A stretch of DNA of 64,000 nucleotides from Tatlockia sp. GTDB taxonomy: Bacteria > Pseudomonadota > Gammaproteobacteria > Legionellales > Legionellaceae. Location: contig JACCWI010000055.1 in the NCBI GenBank assembly GCA_013697725.1, forward strand, positions 1-64,000. The letters are read 5' to 3'. The translations under genes were made by a program, and so were the position numbers. The notes below the pieces were generated by a model. That model did no database searches and was not told the origin of the DNA. It saw only the letters and a list, made by a program, of their open reading frames with translations. Positions 9,469-18,237 of this stretch are shown here, one piece after another; positions within the stretch are counted from its first letter, which is position 1, and the number at the start of each line of letters is the position of its first letter.

Positions 9469-10107
9469 ATGAGTAAATTTGGAAGAAGTGTGGGCAGACT
9501 ATTTGCAACCATTAATGAAGGGCTCAAAACTGCGCAAAAAGAGATTAAAAATCATTTGCTGCGTCACTGGAAATTATATTCTGCTTTACTGATTAGTACG
9601 GTTGTTCTCGCTATTTTAATACCCGTTATTATTTTTGCATGGCCTGCCGCAGTAACTGGTGTTGCTGGTATGTTCGCAGCAATGCCCTGGTGGCTCGGTG
9701 GACCTACTGTAGCTACATGGATGATAGGCCTTATGGCGACTAATCTACCTGCTGCAGCAGCGTTTGTAAGCGCTTTAGCTTTTGGTGCTTCGTTAGCGGC
9801 TTGTGGTATGTTTAATCTTTGTACTTATCTTTCTAATAAGATGAACTTTAGCGCTACTCGCGACCTTCCGGAAAATAGGAAAGTTGGTAACTTTGAAGAG
9901 ATTGGTGCGATTGCGGATGCTAATTCTGATATTGTTACTCCTCTATATGCATTTAAAGCTTTAAAAAAACCTACATTAGATCAATCGAGAGTATCTAATT
10001 CAACTGATGTTCCTAATATCAAAAAATTGTTTCAAACAAATGATTTTGAACCTCTCGAAAATTCTGATGATGAAATTCTCTTAAACGGAACAACACCTCA
10101 CTATTAA
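9469..10107 (+). CDS. Small membrane protein with acidic C-terminus, unknown function
   Basis: A 212-residue protein not recognised as a known family. A basic amphipathic N-terminus (about 35 residues) precedes three hydrophobic segments, roughly residues 38-62, 65-90 and 94-125, rich in alanine and glycine. The C-terminal 80 residues are polar with an acidic cluster (DFEPLENSDDEIL) about 8-20 residues from the end, a pattern seen in Dot/Icm effectors. The start is well supported by AAGGAG six bases upstream and a possible TATGAT -10 at 9434-9439. It is followed at once by a strong terminator, so it is a single-gene unit. Confidence 0.8.
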   Translation: MSKFGRSVGRLFATINEGLKTAQKEIKNHLLRHWKLYSALLISTVVLAILIPVIIFAWPAAVTGVAGMFAAMPWWLGGPTVATWMIGLMATNLPAAAAFVSALAFGASLAACGMFNLCTYLSNKMNFSATRDLPENRKVGNFEEIGAIADANSDIVTPLYAFKALKKPTLDQSRVSNSTDVPNIKKLFQTNDFEPLENSDDEILLNGTTPHY

Positions 10108-10120
10108 TAAGACAATTATA

Positions 10121-10149
10121 AAAAAACGCAACTTCGGTTGCGTTTTTTA
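10121..10149 (+). terminator. Rho-independent terminator with UUCG tetraloop
   Basis: ACGCAAC and GTTGCGT form a 7-bp stem around a TTCG tetraloop, with an A-run before and a T-run after, 14 bases downstream of the 212-residue gene. Because both A- and T-runs flank the stem it could work on either strand, but only the plus-strand gene is placed to use it. Confidence 0.93.
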
Positions 10150-10290
10150 TTAGTCAAAAGTTTTTTCAGAGTTACAATTTGCAACTATTTCAGAAAATTC
10201 CAATTGAACCTTAACTTTCCCAATGATTAATGAAGCATTCCTTATTCTCATAGGTTATAATTCGTCCTTTTGTCTGATAGGTCTTAAATC

Positions 10291-12315
10291 ATGTCAAAAG
10301 CTCGCAAACTGCTGGTTACTTCTGCACTGCCTTATGCGAATGGCCATTTACATTTAGGTCATTTAGTTGAGCATGTGCAAACTGATATTTGGGTACGCAC
10401 ACATAAAATGCAGGGGCTTGAATGTATCTCTGTTTGTGGAGATGATGCTCATGGCACGCCTATCATGCTTAAAGCTGAACTTTTAGGTCTTAGTCCTGAG
10501 GCGCTTACCGCTGCAATGCAGCAAAGCCACGAGCAAGATTTTAAAGCGTTTGCTATTCATTACGACAGCTATCACACAACTCATTCTGAGGAAAACCGAA
10601 CGTTGGCAGCAGATTGCTATGAGCGTTTGCAGGCTGCGGGTGATATCGTTAAAAAAACCATTCGACAGGCCTATGATCCGGTGAAAGAAATGTTTTTACC
10701 TGACCGCTATGTAAAAGGAATCTGCCCTAAATGTAAAACCTCTGATCAATATGGCGATAGTTGCGAAGCTTGTGGAGCGACTTATGCCACTACCGATTTA
10801 ATTGATGCGGTTTCTGTTGTTTCCGGTGCCAAACCGATTGAAAAAGAGTCAGAGCATTATTTCTTTGATTTACCTCGCTATGAATCTCTCTTAAAAGAAT
10901 GGACACGCAATGGTCATTTGCAAATTGAAGTAGCTAATAAATTGGATGAATGGTTTGCAGCCGGTCTTAAACTTTGGGATATTTCACGTGATGCGCCTTA
11001 TTTTGGATTCCAAATTCCCGGAACCCAAGACAAATTTTTCTACGTCTGGCTCGATGCGCCAATAGGTTACATGGCAAGTTTTAAGAAATATTGTGATGAA
11101 AGCGGCACCTCATTTGATGAGTTTTGGCAGAAGGATTCCACCACTGAGCTTTATCATTTTGTGGGCAAGGATATTATTTATTTTCACGCTCTATTTTGGC
11201 CTGCCATTTTATCGGGCTGTGGTTATCGTTTACCCACGGCAGTTTTTACCCATGGTTTCCTCACTGTTGATGGCCAAAAAATGTCTAAATCTCGAGGCAC
11301 CTTTATTGAGGCACGCACTTATCTGCAACATTTAAACCCTGAATATTTACGTTACTATTTTGCTGCAAAATTAAATGGCCGCGTAGATGATTTGGACTTA
11401 AACTTTGATGACTTCACTAATCGAGTGAATGCTGATTTGGTGGGGAAAATTGTAAACATTGCTAGTCGTTGCGCAGGTTTTATCAGCAAACGCTTTGATA
11501 ATCAATTGGCAGAAGAATTGGCTGAGCCGGTGCTTTATCAAGAGTTGCTTGACCAGCGTTCTCAAATTATTGAAGGTTTCGTGCAACGAGATTATGCTCG
11601 AGCTATTCGCCAAATTATGGATTGTGCTGATCGCGTTAATCAATATATTGACTCTAACAAACCCTGGGTTCTTGCTAAAGATGAGTCTAGACTCGCAGAA
11701 GTTCAGGCGATTTGCACTATGGGTTTAAATTTATTTCGCATCCTAATTACCTATTTAAAACCAGTAGTGCCCGTGATGGCGGATGAGGTTGAGCAATTTT
11801 TAAACTGCCCGCCACTGAATTGGCAAAGCATAGATGAGCCCTTACTAAACCATAAAATTAATAATTTTAAGCCATTAATGGTGCGAGTAGAACGAGAAAA
11901 AATTGATGCTCTGTTAGCACAAACCAAGGAGTCTTTAGTGACTATCGTTGAAGAGAAAAAAGAAGAGAAAACATCGCCTGACTCACAAGAAAACTGTATC
12001 TCTATCGATGATTTTGCAAAAATTGATTTGCGCATTGCGCGTATTATTGCAGCGGAATCAGTTGAAGGTGCTGATAAATTATTACGATTGCAACTTGATT
12101 TAGGTGATGAGCAAAAACAGATTTTTGCCGGAATCAAGGCTGCTTATGAACCTGCTGAACTGATTGGGCGTTTAACCTTGATGGTTGCCAATTTAGCGCC
12201 GCGAACCATGCGTTTTGGTGTTTCAGAGGGGATGGTTTTGGCCGCAGGTGATGGCAAAGGTATTTTTCTTTTACAACCAGATTCAGGCGCTGCCCCGGGA
12301 ATGAAGGTTAAATAA
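10291..12315 (+). CDS. metG: Methionyl-tRNA synthetase
   Basis: Class I aminoacyl-tRNA synthetase that charges tRNA-Met. The HLGH nucleotide-binding motif is at residues 21-24 and KMSKS at 330-334. A zinc knuckle with C145/C148 and C158/C161 marks the MetG1 type. The C-terminal 110 residues form a tRNA-binding EMAP/Trbp111-like domain ([29 protein letters not shown]) after a charged linker, giving 674 residues as in the E. coli enzyme. It is followed by rnfB after only 4 bases. Confidence 0.98.
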   Translation: MSKARKLLVTSALPYANGHLHLGHLVEHVQTDIWVRTHKMQGLECISVCGDDAHGTPIMLKAELLGLSPEALTAAMQQSHEQDFKAFAIHYDSYHTTHSEENRTLAADCYERLQAAGDIVKKTIRQAYDPVKEMFLPDRYVKGICPKCKTSDQYGDSCEACGATYATTDLIDAVSVVSGAKPIEKESEHYFFDLPRYESLLKEWTRNGHLQIEVANKLDEWFAAGLKLWDISRDAPYFGFQIPGTQDKFFYVWLDAPIGYMASFKKYCDESGTSFDEFWQKDSTTELYHFVGKDIIYFHALFWPAILSGCGYRLPTAVFTHGFLTVDGQKMSKSRGTFIEARTYLQHLNPEYLRYYFAAKLNGRVDDLDLNFDDFTNRVNADLVGKIVNIASRCAGFISKRFDNQLAEELAEPVLYQELLDQRSQIIEGFVQRDYARAIRQIMDCADRVNQYIDSNKPWVLAKDESRLAEVQAICTMGLNLFRILITYLKPVVPVMADEVEQFLNCPPLNWQSIDEPLLNHKINNFKPLMVRVEREKIDALLAQTKESLVTIVEEKKEEKTSPDSQENCISIDDFAKIDLRIARIIAAESVEGADKLLRLQLDLGDEQKQIFAGIKAAYEPAELIGRLTLMVANLAPRTMRFGVSEGMVLAAGDGKGIFLLQPDSGAAPGMKVK

Positions 12316-12319
12316 AAGA

Positions 12320-12931
12320 ATGATTTCTGTAAAAGCAATTGACGCAGTTTTACCGCAAACTCAATGCGGTGAATGCAGCTTCGCCGGTTGTCTACCTTAT
12401 GCTGAAGCGTTAGCCCAAGGCAAAGCCGCAATCGATCGCTGCCCTCCTGGAGGGGTGAGCACCGTTAAGGCTCTGGCTGAGCTACTATCAATCGATGCAA
12501 GCCCCTACTTGCTTGAAGCCAGTGCTAATACGCGCGCCCCGGCCTTGGCCTTGATTCGTGAATCAGAATGCATTGGCTGCACCAAATGCATTCAAGCCTG
12601 TCCTGTCGATGCTATCGTCGGCAGCGCCAAACGTATGCATTCTATTCTTAGTACAGAATGTACCGGTTGCGGACTTTGTGTTGAACCCTGCCCTGTGGAC
12701 TGTATCGAAATGGTCGCCATTCCGGAGCCAGAATATGACCGCGCGCTTGCTAGAAAGCGCTTTAATGCTCGCCAAGCCCGTCTGCTTCGAGACGAACAAG
12801 ATAAACAACAGCTCTACCGGGAAAAACGCAAATTGGTAATCCAGTCAAGCGATAGCCTTCAAAATTTAGAAGCAAAACAGAGTTATATCCAACAAGCATT
12901 AGATAGAGCAAACGCAAAAAAAATTGAGTAG
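12320..12931 (+). CDS. rnfB: RnfB-like ferredoxin, without other Rnf subunits
   Basis: Iron-sulfur protein of the RnfB family. The order is an Fe-S domain with C16, C19, C24 and C41, then two 4Fe-4S ferredoxin motifs (C84-C87-C90-C94 and C114-C117-C120-C124), then a charged helical tail. The usual N-terminal membrane helix of RnfB is absent, so the protein is probably soluble. In E. coli the rnfABCDGE genes precede nth; here only this subunit remains, directly between metG and nth. Its electron partner is unknown, and an Rnf-independent role is inferred. Confidence 0.9.
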   Translation: MISVKAIDAVLPQTQCGECSFAGCLPYAEALAQGKAAIDRCPPGGVSTVKALAELLSIDASPYLLEASANTRAPALALIRESECIGCTKCIQACPVDAIVGSAKRMHSILSTECTGCGLCVEPCPVDCIEMVAIPEPEYDRALARKRFNARQARLLRDEQDKQQLYREKRKLVIQSSDSLQNLEAKQSYIQQALDRANAKKIE

Positions 12932-12949
12932 ATTTATTGAGGTTAATCC

Positions 12950-13582
12950 ATGAATAAAGAAAAACGGCGGGAGATTTTTGAGCGCTTTCGCGCCGAAAAT
13001 CCGCAGCCGAAAACCGAGTTAACCTACAATTCTGTTTTTGAGTTACTAATAGCAGTGATTTTATCCGCCCAAGCGACCGATGTTTCAGTGAATAAGGCTA
13101 CAGTTAAACTTTTTGCTAGAGCCAAAACCCCCGAAACCCTGCTTGCCTTAGGTGAAGAGGGATTAAAAAGCTATATCAAAACTATTGGTTTATTTAATGC
13201 CAAGGCTAAAAATATAATTAAAACTAGTCAGTTGCTTCTTGAGATATATAAAGGAGAAGTACCCGCCAGTCGCGAAGACTTGCAAGCTTTACCCGGGGTT
13301 GGGCGTAAAACAGCAAATGTAATACTCAACACAGCTTTCGGACAACCCACCATGGCAGTAGATACCCATATTTTTCGTGTTGCCAATCGTACCGGCATTG
13401 CTAAGGGCAAAACTCCGCTGGCTGTAGAATTAGGTTTAATGAAAAACATCGACAAAGAATTTCTTCATGATGCCCATCATTGGCTCATTTTACATGGACG
13501 CTATGTCTGCCTTGCCCGAAAACCGAAATGCCCGCAATGTTTGATTCGCGATCTCTGCGAGTACAAATATAAAACCCAATAG
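12950..13582 (+). CDS. nth: Endonuclease III, DNA glycosylase/AP lyase
   Basis: Base-excision repair enzyme that removes oxidised pyrimidines and cleaves abasic sites. The helix-hairpin-helix LPGVGRKTANVILN contains the catalytic K120, the catalytic aspartate is D138, and the 4Fe-4S ligands are C187, C194, C197 and C203; these positions match the E. coli enzyme. It begins 18 bases after rnfB, as the last gene of the metG-rnfB-nth run. Confidence 0.98.
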   Translation: MNKEKRREIFERFRAENPQPKTELTYNSVFELLIAVILSAQATDVSVNKATVKLFARAKTPETLLALGEEGLKSYIKTIGLFNAKAKNIIKTSQLLLEIYKGEVPASREDLQALPGVGRKTANVILNTAFGQPTMAVDTHIFRVANRTGIAKGKTPLAVELGLMKNIDKEFLHDAHHWLILHGRYVCLARKPKCPQCLIRDLCEYKYKTQ

Positions 13583-13702
13583 TGGCTAAGAGGAACAAGT
13601 GAGTTAACCTAGCAAATTTGCAAAAAGAAAGTTAATAGTGCTATATTTCCGAACATCTCAATCTTCAGATCTAGAATTGATCTAAAATGAGCGATTAAGG
13701 AT

Positions 13703-14995
13703 ATGATTTCATTTTTCAAGCTCCTACCCAAACATAGCTATCTCACGCTAACAGTCAGTTTAATGACTTGCCTCATTTTATTGATTAATATTTCATTTAA
13801 AATTATCACAGCTCAAGGATTAATCTTTAGCGCTTCAAGTGTACTTTGTCCTTTAATAGCTGCCTTTTATTTAATGATTTTAAATGAGTGTAATATAGTG
13901 CAGCAGCGTCATATTCTTAACCAATCGCTTCTTGCCTTATATTTATTTTCAATAGGAATTTATCTATTAGTTAATATGCCTGCTGCTGAAAACATTTATG
14001 AAAACCCTGCCTACCAAATCGTATTTGAAGATATTCCTAAAAAATTCTTTGCTGCAACCTTGGCCTTTGGTTTAAGTTTTTATCTACCTCATTTATTGTG
14101 TTGTACGAAAAATCCCGAGATCTTGCAGTCTTCTAAAAAACGGCTTTTACTTGCACTTTTAGGTGGATTTTTCTTTTTTAGCATTGATTTTGTTTTGTTA
14201 TTTTCAGATCCCCATGTGCAAAATTTTAATCGTATTTATCTTGATTCATTAATGGTTAGTGTTGGAATGTTATTCTTGGTTGCTCTTGCTTATCTTAGCT
14301 GCCAGCAATTAATGTATCCTGCTCAGAAGTCAAGCAGAGCCGCGGCTCCACCTGCTTATTTAGCCTTTCCTCTTTACCATTATTTAGTCAGTTTTTCGGT
14401 AACAATTTTACTGCTTTGCTTAGCCTGTGAATACCGTTTAATTTCATTCACCAATTATATAACCATTGGAGCAAGCGCGATTTTCTTCCCCTTGACCCTT
14501 ATAGCCTCTAATTTAATTGGTGAATTGTATGGTTATCGCGCCAATCTACGGCTAGCAATGGTGCTTATTTTGGCTGAATTAACGTTTGATTTTTTACTAA
14601 TGGGTGCGATTGCTTTACCAGCGCCTGATTTTTTTAATTTAAATCCTTTCTATACTTCGATAATGCCGCGACGCATTCCTGCAGGAACTTTAGCTCTCTT
14701 TGTCGCCTTTGTTTGCAATGCTATGTTGCTTGAAAATCTAAAATACACCAGTTTGGGCCTCAATCGCAGCGCTCGAATTCTGATCGCTAACATAATTGCT
14801 ACCTCTTTGCTTTGCTTGGTTAATTATAGTCTTTTGTATACGGGTGTTTATGCCTATGATCAAATTTTCAACCTTGTTTTAAGTGCTTGGGTTTATAAAA
14901 TTATCGTTCTAATTTTGACACTCCCTTTAGTACTTTGGTTATTTAATTGTTGTCAGCGATTGCAAACTACAACCGTTAAATCGAGGTTTGAGTAA
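13703..14995 (+). CDS. VUT-family-like membrane protein with long N-terminal membrane half
   Basis: An integral membrane protein of 430 residues with about ten to twelve hydrophobic segments. The C-terminal half (from about residue 245) resembles the VUT/YhhQ family of putative queuosine-precursor transporters: FFPLTLIASNLIGELYGYRANLRLA, the short PAPDFF loop, and a helix ending LNRSARILIANIIATSLLCLVNY. The N-terminal 200 residues form a second membrane block not usual for YhhQ, so this may be a duplicated or fused form. A role in preQ0/preQ1 uptake is inferred; substrate could differ. It converges with glmU, 11 bases away. Confidence 0.7.
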   Translation: MISFFKLLPKHSYLTLTVSLMTCLILLINISFKIITAQGLIFSASSVLCPLIAAFYLMILNECNIVQQRHILNQSLLALYLFSIGIYLLVNMPAAENIYENPAYQIVFEDIPKKFFAATLAFGLSFYLPHLLCCTKNPEILQSSKKRLLLALLGGFFFFSIDFVLLFSDPHVQNFNRIYLDSLMVSVGMLFLVALAYLSCQQLMYPAQKSSRAAAPPAYLAFPLYHYLVSFSVTILLLCLACEYRLISFTNYITIGASAIFFPLTLIASNLIGELYGYRANLRLAMVLILAELTFDFLLMGAIALPAPDFFNLNPFYTSIMPRRIPAGTLALFVAFVCNAMLLENLKYTSLGLNRSARILIANIIATSLLCLVNYSLLYTGVYAYDQIFNLVLSAWVYKIIVLILTLPLVLWLFNCCQRLQTTTVKSRFE

Positions 14996-15006
14996 AAATT
15001 ATTCTT

Positions 15007-16377
15007 TTATGAGGTTTCTTTTTTTATAGGACGTTTCCAGCCAAGAATTGTTTTTTGTTTAGTTACTGTCAAACTAAGCTCACCAGGCGGTACATTTTTT
15101 CGAATAGTCGAGCCCGCGCCAATAGTAGCATTTGCACCAATTGTTAAAGGTGCCACTAATTGAGTATCTGAGCCGATAAAGACATTATCTTCAATAATGG
15201 TTTGATGCTTGTTCACGCCATCGTAGTTACAGGTAATTGTCCCTGCGCCTATATTTACTTTTTGACCAAGAGTGACATCGCCTAAATAGCTTAAATGATT
15301 GGCTTTGCTTCCTTCATCAAATTGAGCATTTTTCGTCTCGACAAAGTTCCCGATTTTACAATGGGAAGCGAGTTTTGTTCCTGGTCTTAAACGTGCGAAA
15401 GGTCCGATAACACAATGAGCGGCAATATGGGAATCTTCAAGTACTGAATGGGCACAAATCTCACAATTTTCACCAATTATTACGTTGGTTAAAACACAAT
15501 TTGGGCCGATTCGTGAACCTTTTCCTATCTTGACTGTGCCGTTGATAACAACATTCACGTCAATAAAAACATCTTGCTCACAGCGAAGCTCACCACGAAC
15601 ATCAAGGCGGTTTGCATCCGCAATACTAACTCCTGAAAGCATTAGTTGCTCTGCATTTAATTTCTGCCAATCACGCTCTAATTGCTGCAGTTGTAAACGA
15701 TTATTAACGCCTTGAATCTCAAGCAGTGATTGGACTTGCAGGGATTCAATGGCTAAATGCTCGGCAGCGGCTTGTAAAATTATCTCGGTTAGATAATATT
15801 CCCCTTGAGCATTGTCATTGCTTAAGTTTGGAAGCCAGCGCGCCAAATCTGCGACTTGCACACAGCAGATACCGCTGTAAATTTCTTTAATTTGTCGTTG
15901 TGCAGGGCTGGCATCTTTTTCCTCTACAATGGCGCAAATTTCATTCTGATCATTGCGAATGATGCGCCCAAGGCCACTTGGGTTTTCCACGGAGGCGATT
16001 AAAAGGCCTAAGACTGCATTCTTGCTAAGATTAATTAGCTTTTCCAAGGTTTGTGCTTGAATCAAAGGCACATCACCTGAAAGCACCAGCACTTGTGAGG
16101 TAAGAGGTAGATGCTCTAATGCTTGCATCAGCGCATGTCCTGTGCCTAATTGTTCTGCTTGCCTTACCCAATTGACCACCAAATGAGGAAGAGCAGATTT
16201 TATCTTATCACCGCCATGACCATAAATAATATGAATTGCATCGGGGTTTAATTGCTTCGCTGTAGCAACTACTCGTTCCAGCATCGATTTTCCGGCTAAT
16301 TGATGTAAGATTTTGGGTGTATCGGAAAACATCCGCTTACCTTGACCGGCTGCTAAAATAACAATTTGCAAAGACAT
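15007..16377 (-). CDS. glmU: Bifunctional GlcNAc-1-P uridyltransferase / glucosamine-1-P acetyltransferase
   Basis: Makes UDP-N-acetylglucosamine for peptidoglycan and lipopolysaccharide. The N-terminal nucleotidyltransferase domain carries VILAAGQGKRMFSDTPKILH and the GTGHALMQAL and SGDVPL segments. The C-terminal half is a left-handed beta-helix of hexapeptide repeats with the acetyltransferase segment LRPGTKLASHCKIGNFVETKNAQFDEGSKANHLSY shown here only in part by position (about residues 330-365). The 456 residues match the E. coli enzyme length. It lies 60 bases downstream of ansA on the same strand. Confidence 0.97.
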   Translation of the reverse strand: MSLQIVILAAGQGKRMFSDTPKILHQLAGKSMLERVVATAKQLNPDAIHIIYGHGGDKIKSALPHLVVNWVRQAEQLGTGHALMQALEHLPLTSQVLVLSGDVPLIQAQTLEKLINLSKNAVLGLLIASVENPSGLGRIIRNDQNEICAIVEEKDASPAQRQIKEIYSGICCVQVADLARWLPNLSNDNAQGEYYLTEIILQAAAEHLAIESLQVQSLLEIQGVNNRLQLQQLERDWQKLNAEQLMLSGVSIADANRLDVRGELRCEQDVFIDVNVVINGTVKIGKGSRIGPNCVLTNVIIGENCEICAHSVLEDSHIAAHCVIGPFARLRPGTKLASHCKIGNFVETKNAQFDEGSKANHLSYLGDVTLGQKVNIGAGTITCNYDGVNKHQTIIEDNVFIGSDTQLVAPLTIGANATIGAGSTIRKNVPPGELSLTVTKQKTILGWKRPIKKETS

Positions 16378-16437
16378 AAGGTTTATTTTCCTAAGGTTTG
16401 TGAATCAATATAGCGCTCAAAGGCATGCGCCCCTTTA

Positions 16438-17457
16438 TCATGCCGGACTTAATTCTCCGCATAAATTTTGTTCCATCAACGACTTAACTTTTTGATGGTC
16501 TATATTTTTGCTGAACAAGTAAAGCAGTTTGCAATGCGCCGCTTCCGGAGTCATATCCTGGCCACTAATTAAACCGGCTAATTTCAAGGTATGACCGGTT
16601 GCATATTGACTCATTTCAACTCGTCCTTGCTGACACTGACTACAATTGACAATGACTATTCCTTTTTGGCAAGCCTCTTCCAAAAGGGTTAAAAACTGCG
16701 GATCATTATTTTGTGCATTTCCCGCGCCATAGGTCTCAAGAATTAATCCGCGCAATGGCTGCTGTAAAATAAAATCTAGAACTTTGCTGGCAAAACCGGG
16801 AAAAATTCGAAAGTTTGCAATAAATTGTGGGCTAATAGTTTGCAGGCGAAAAGGTTTGTAAGACGGAGCCAAAAGAAGATCTTTATGCAGCTCAATTTGA
16901 ATGCCAATATCGGCTAGTAAAGGATAATTGGGTGATGCAAAAGCATCAAATCGTTGCGCGGAAATTTTTTGCGCGCGATTACCGCGAAATAATTGCTTAT
17001 TGAAATAAATGCAAACTTCTCTAATTGGCTGGTAAGCGCAAAGCCAAAGTGAGGTAATTACATTATCAATGGCATCATTTCGTACTTCGGATAAAGGAAT
17101 TTGAGAGCCTGTGACTATGACAGGTTTAGCGAGATTTTCAAGCATGAAAGACAGTGCAGAAGCCGTGTAGGCCATTGTGTCCGTACCATGAAGAACAAGA
17201 AAACCATCAAAATTATCGTACTCATCAGCAATGTCAGTGGCGATACGATTCCAGTCACTGACGGTCATGTTGGATGAATCCAGTAAAGGTTGATATTCCT
17301 TGATAAAAAACTCTGGCATATCCGCATGAATTAAAGCCGGTATTTCCTCTAAAACCTGTTGCACGTAGTTAACAGCAGGCTCATAGCCGCGGCTAGTTTT
17401 CATCGAGCTTATAGTGCCGCCGGTATTGATTATCAATATGCGTTTTTTCATAATCAT
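16438..17457 (-). CDS. ansA: L-asparaginase, type I (cytoplasmic)
   Basis: Hydrolyses asparagine to aspartate and ammonia. The first catalytic threonine lies in INTGGTISS near the N-terminus, and the second motif is HGTDTMAYTASALSFMLENL. There is no signal peptide, in line with the cytoplasmic AnsA type. The frame opens upstream to 17508, but ATG codons at 17457 and 17451 sit directly before KKRILIINTGG as in other AnsA proteins, so I use 17457; neither has a strong ribosome-binding site. The length is about 339 residues. Confidence 0.92.
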   Translation of the reverse strand: MIMKKRILIINTGGTISSMKTSRGYEPAVNYVQQVLEEIPALIHADMPEFFIKEYQPLLDSSNMTVSDWNRIATDIADEYDNFDGFLVLHGTDTMAYTASALSFMLENLAKPVIVTGSQIPLSEVRNDAIDNVITSLWLCAYQPIREVCIYFNKQLFRGNRAQKISAQRFDAFASPNYPLLADIGIQIELHKDLLLAPSYKPFRLQTISPQFIANFRIFPGFASKVLDFILQQPLRGLILETYGAGNAQNNDPQFLTLLEEACQKGIVIVNCSQCQQGRVEMSQYATGHTLKLAGLISGQDMTPEAAHCKLLYLFSKNIDHQKVKSLMEQNLCGELSPA

Positions 17458-17712
17458 TTTCTTGGTTTGAATTACTAAAGTATATCCTAATGTCTGCAAA
17501 CTATGCATTCACCCTTAATCAAAAGTCTTGCTAAATTATTTTACCCGTCTCCTTTACTGTTTAGGCATCCTTTTCGTGCAAATTATGCTTCAATAGACTA
17601 CTAAATAAAAATAGTTAGTTAATAATGCCTTGAATGCGCAGATTTATTTGCCAAGCTCTTGTGGTTTGTGGAAAAATCAAGAGATTAACGGTTTAGTGTA
17701 AGCAGTGACATA

Positions 17713-18237
17713 ATGGTTATTGATCGAGCCGGATACCGGTTGAATGTTGGCATTATTTTAGCCAATTCATCCGGTCGAGTTTTTTGGGGAAGACGACAAG
17801 GCCATGATGCTTGGCAATTTCCACAAGGTGGGCTGGTTACTGGGGAAAGTTCCTTAGAAGCAATGTTTCGAGAACTGCGCGAAGAAGTAGGATTAGACAG
17901 GGATGACGTTGAAGTTTTAGGTTCTACGAAACGTTGGCTAAAATATCGTTTACCCAAACAATACTTGCGGCATGGCAGCATCCCCTTAGTTATTGGCCAA
18001 AAACAAAAATGGTATTTATTAAGACTGGTTGCCTCCGAACAAAAGGTTCGCCTTGATTTAAGTGATTCACCCGAATTTGATAGTTGGCGCTGGATTGATT
18101 ATTCTGAGCCTCAAGAGCAGGTTATTTTTTTTAAAAGACAGGTTTATTCACAGGCGTTAAAAGAATTAGAGCACCTTCTAAAGAGGCGCCGTACTCCTTT
18201 TGGTACACGACGTAAACGAGGTAATCATAGTCGATAA
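17713..18237 (+). CDS. rppH: RNA pyrophosphohydrolase RppH
   Basis: Nudix hydrolase that removes pyrophosphate from the 5' end of mRNA and so starts decay. The canonical Nudix box is GGLVTGESSLEAMFRELREE, and the N-terminal MVIDRAGYRLNVGIILAN and internal FPQGG and RYRLP-like segments are those of RppH/NudH. The length is 174 residues. The next gene, ptsP, starts at the base after its stop, in the rppH-ptsP-(TSUP)-lgt-thyA order shared with many gammaproteobacteria. Confidence 0.97.
   Translation: MVIDRAGYRLNVGIILANSSGRVFWGRRQGHDAWQFPQGGLVTGESSLEAMFRELREEVGLDRDDVEVLGSTKRWLKYRLPKQYLRHGSIPLVIGQKQKWYLLRLVASEQKVRLDLSDSPEFDSWRWIDYSEPQEQVIFFKRQVYSQALKELEHLLKRRRTPFGTRRKRGNHSR

Noticed and set aside
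12320..13582. A complete Rnf complex operon near nth
   Set aside because: Only the RnfB-like gene is present; metG lies directly upstream and no rnfA, C, D, G or E frame exists in the window.
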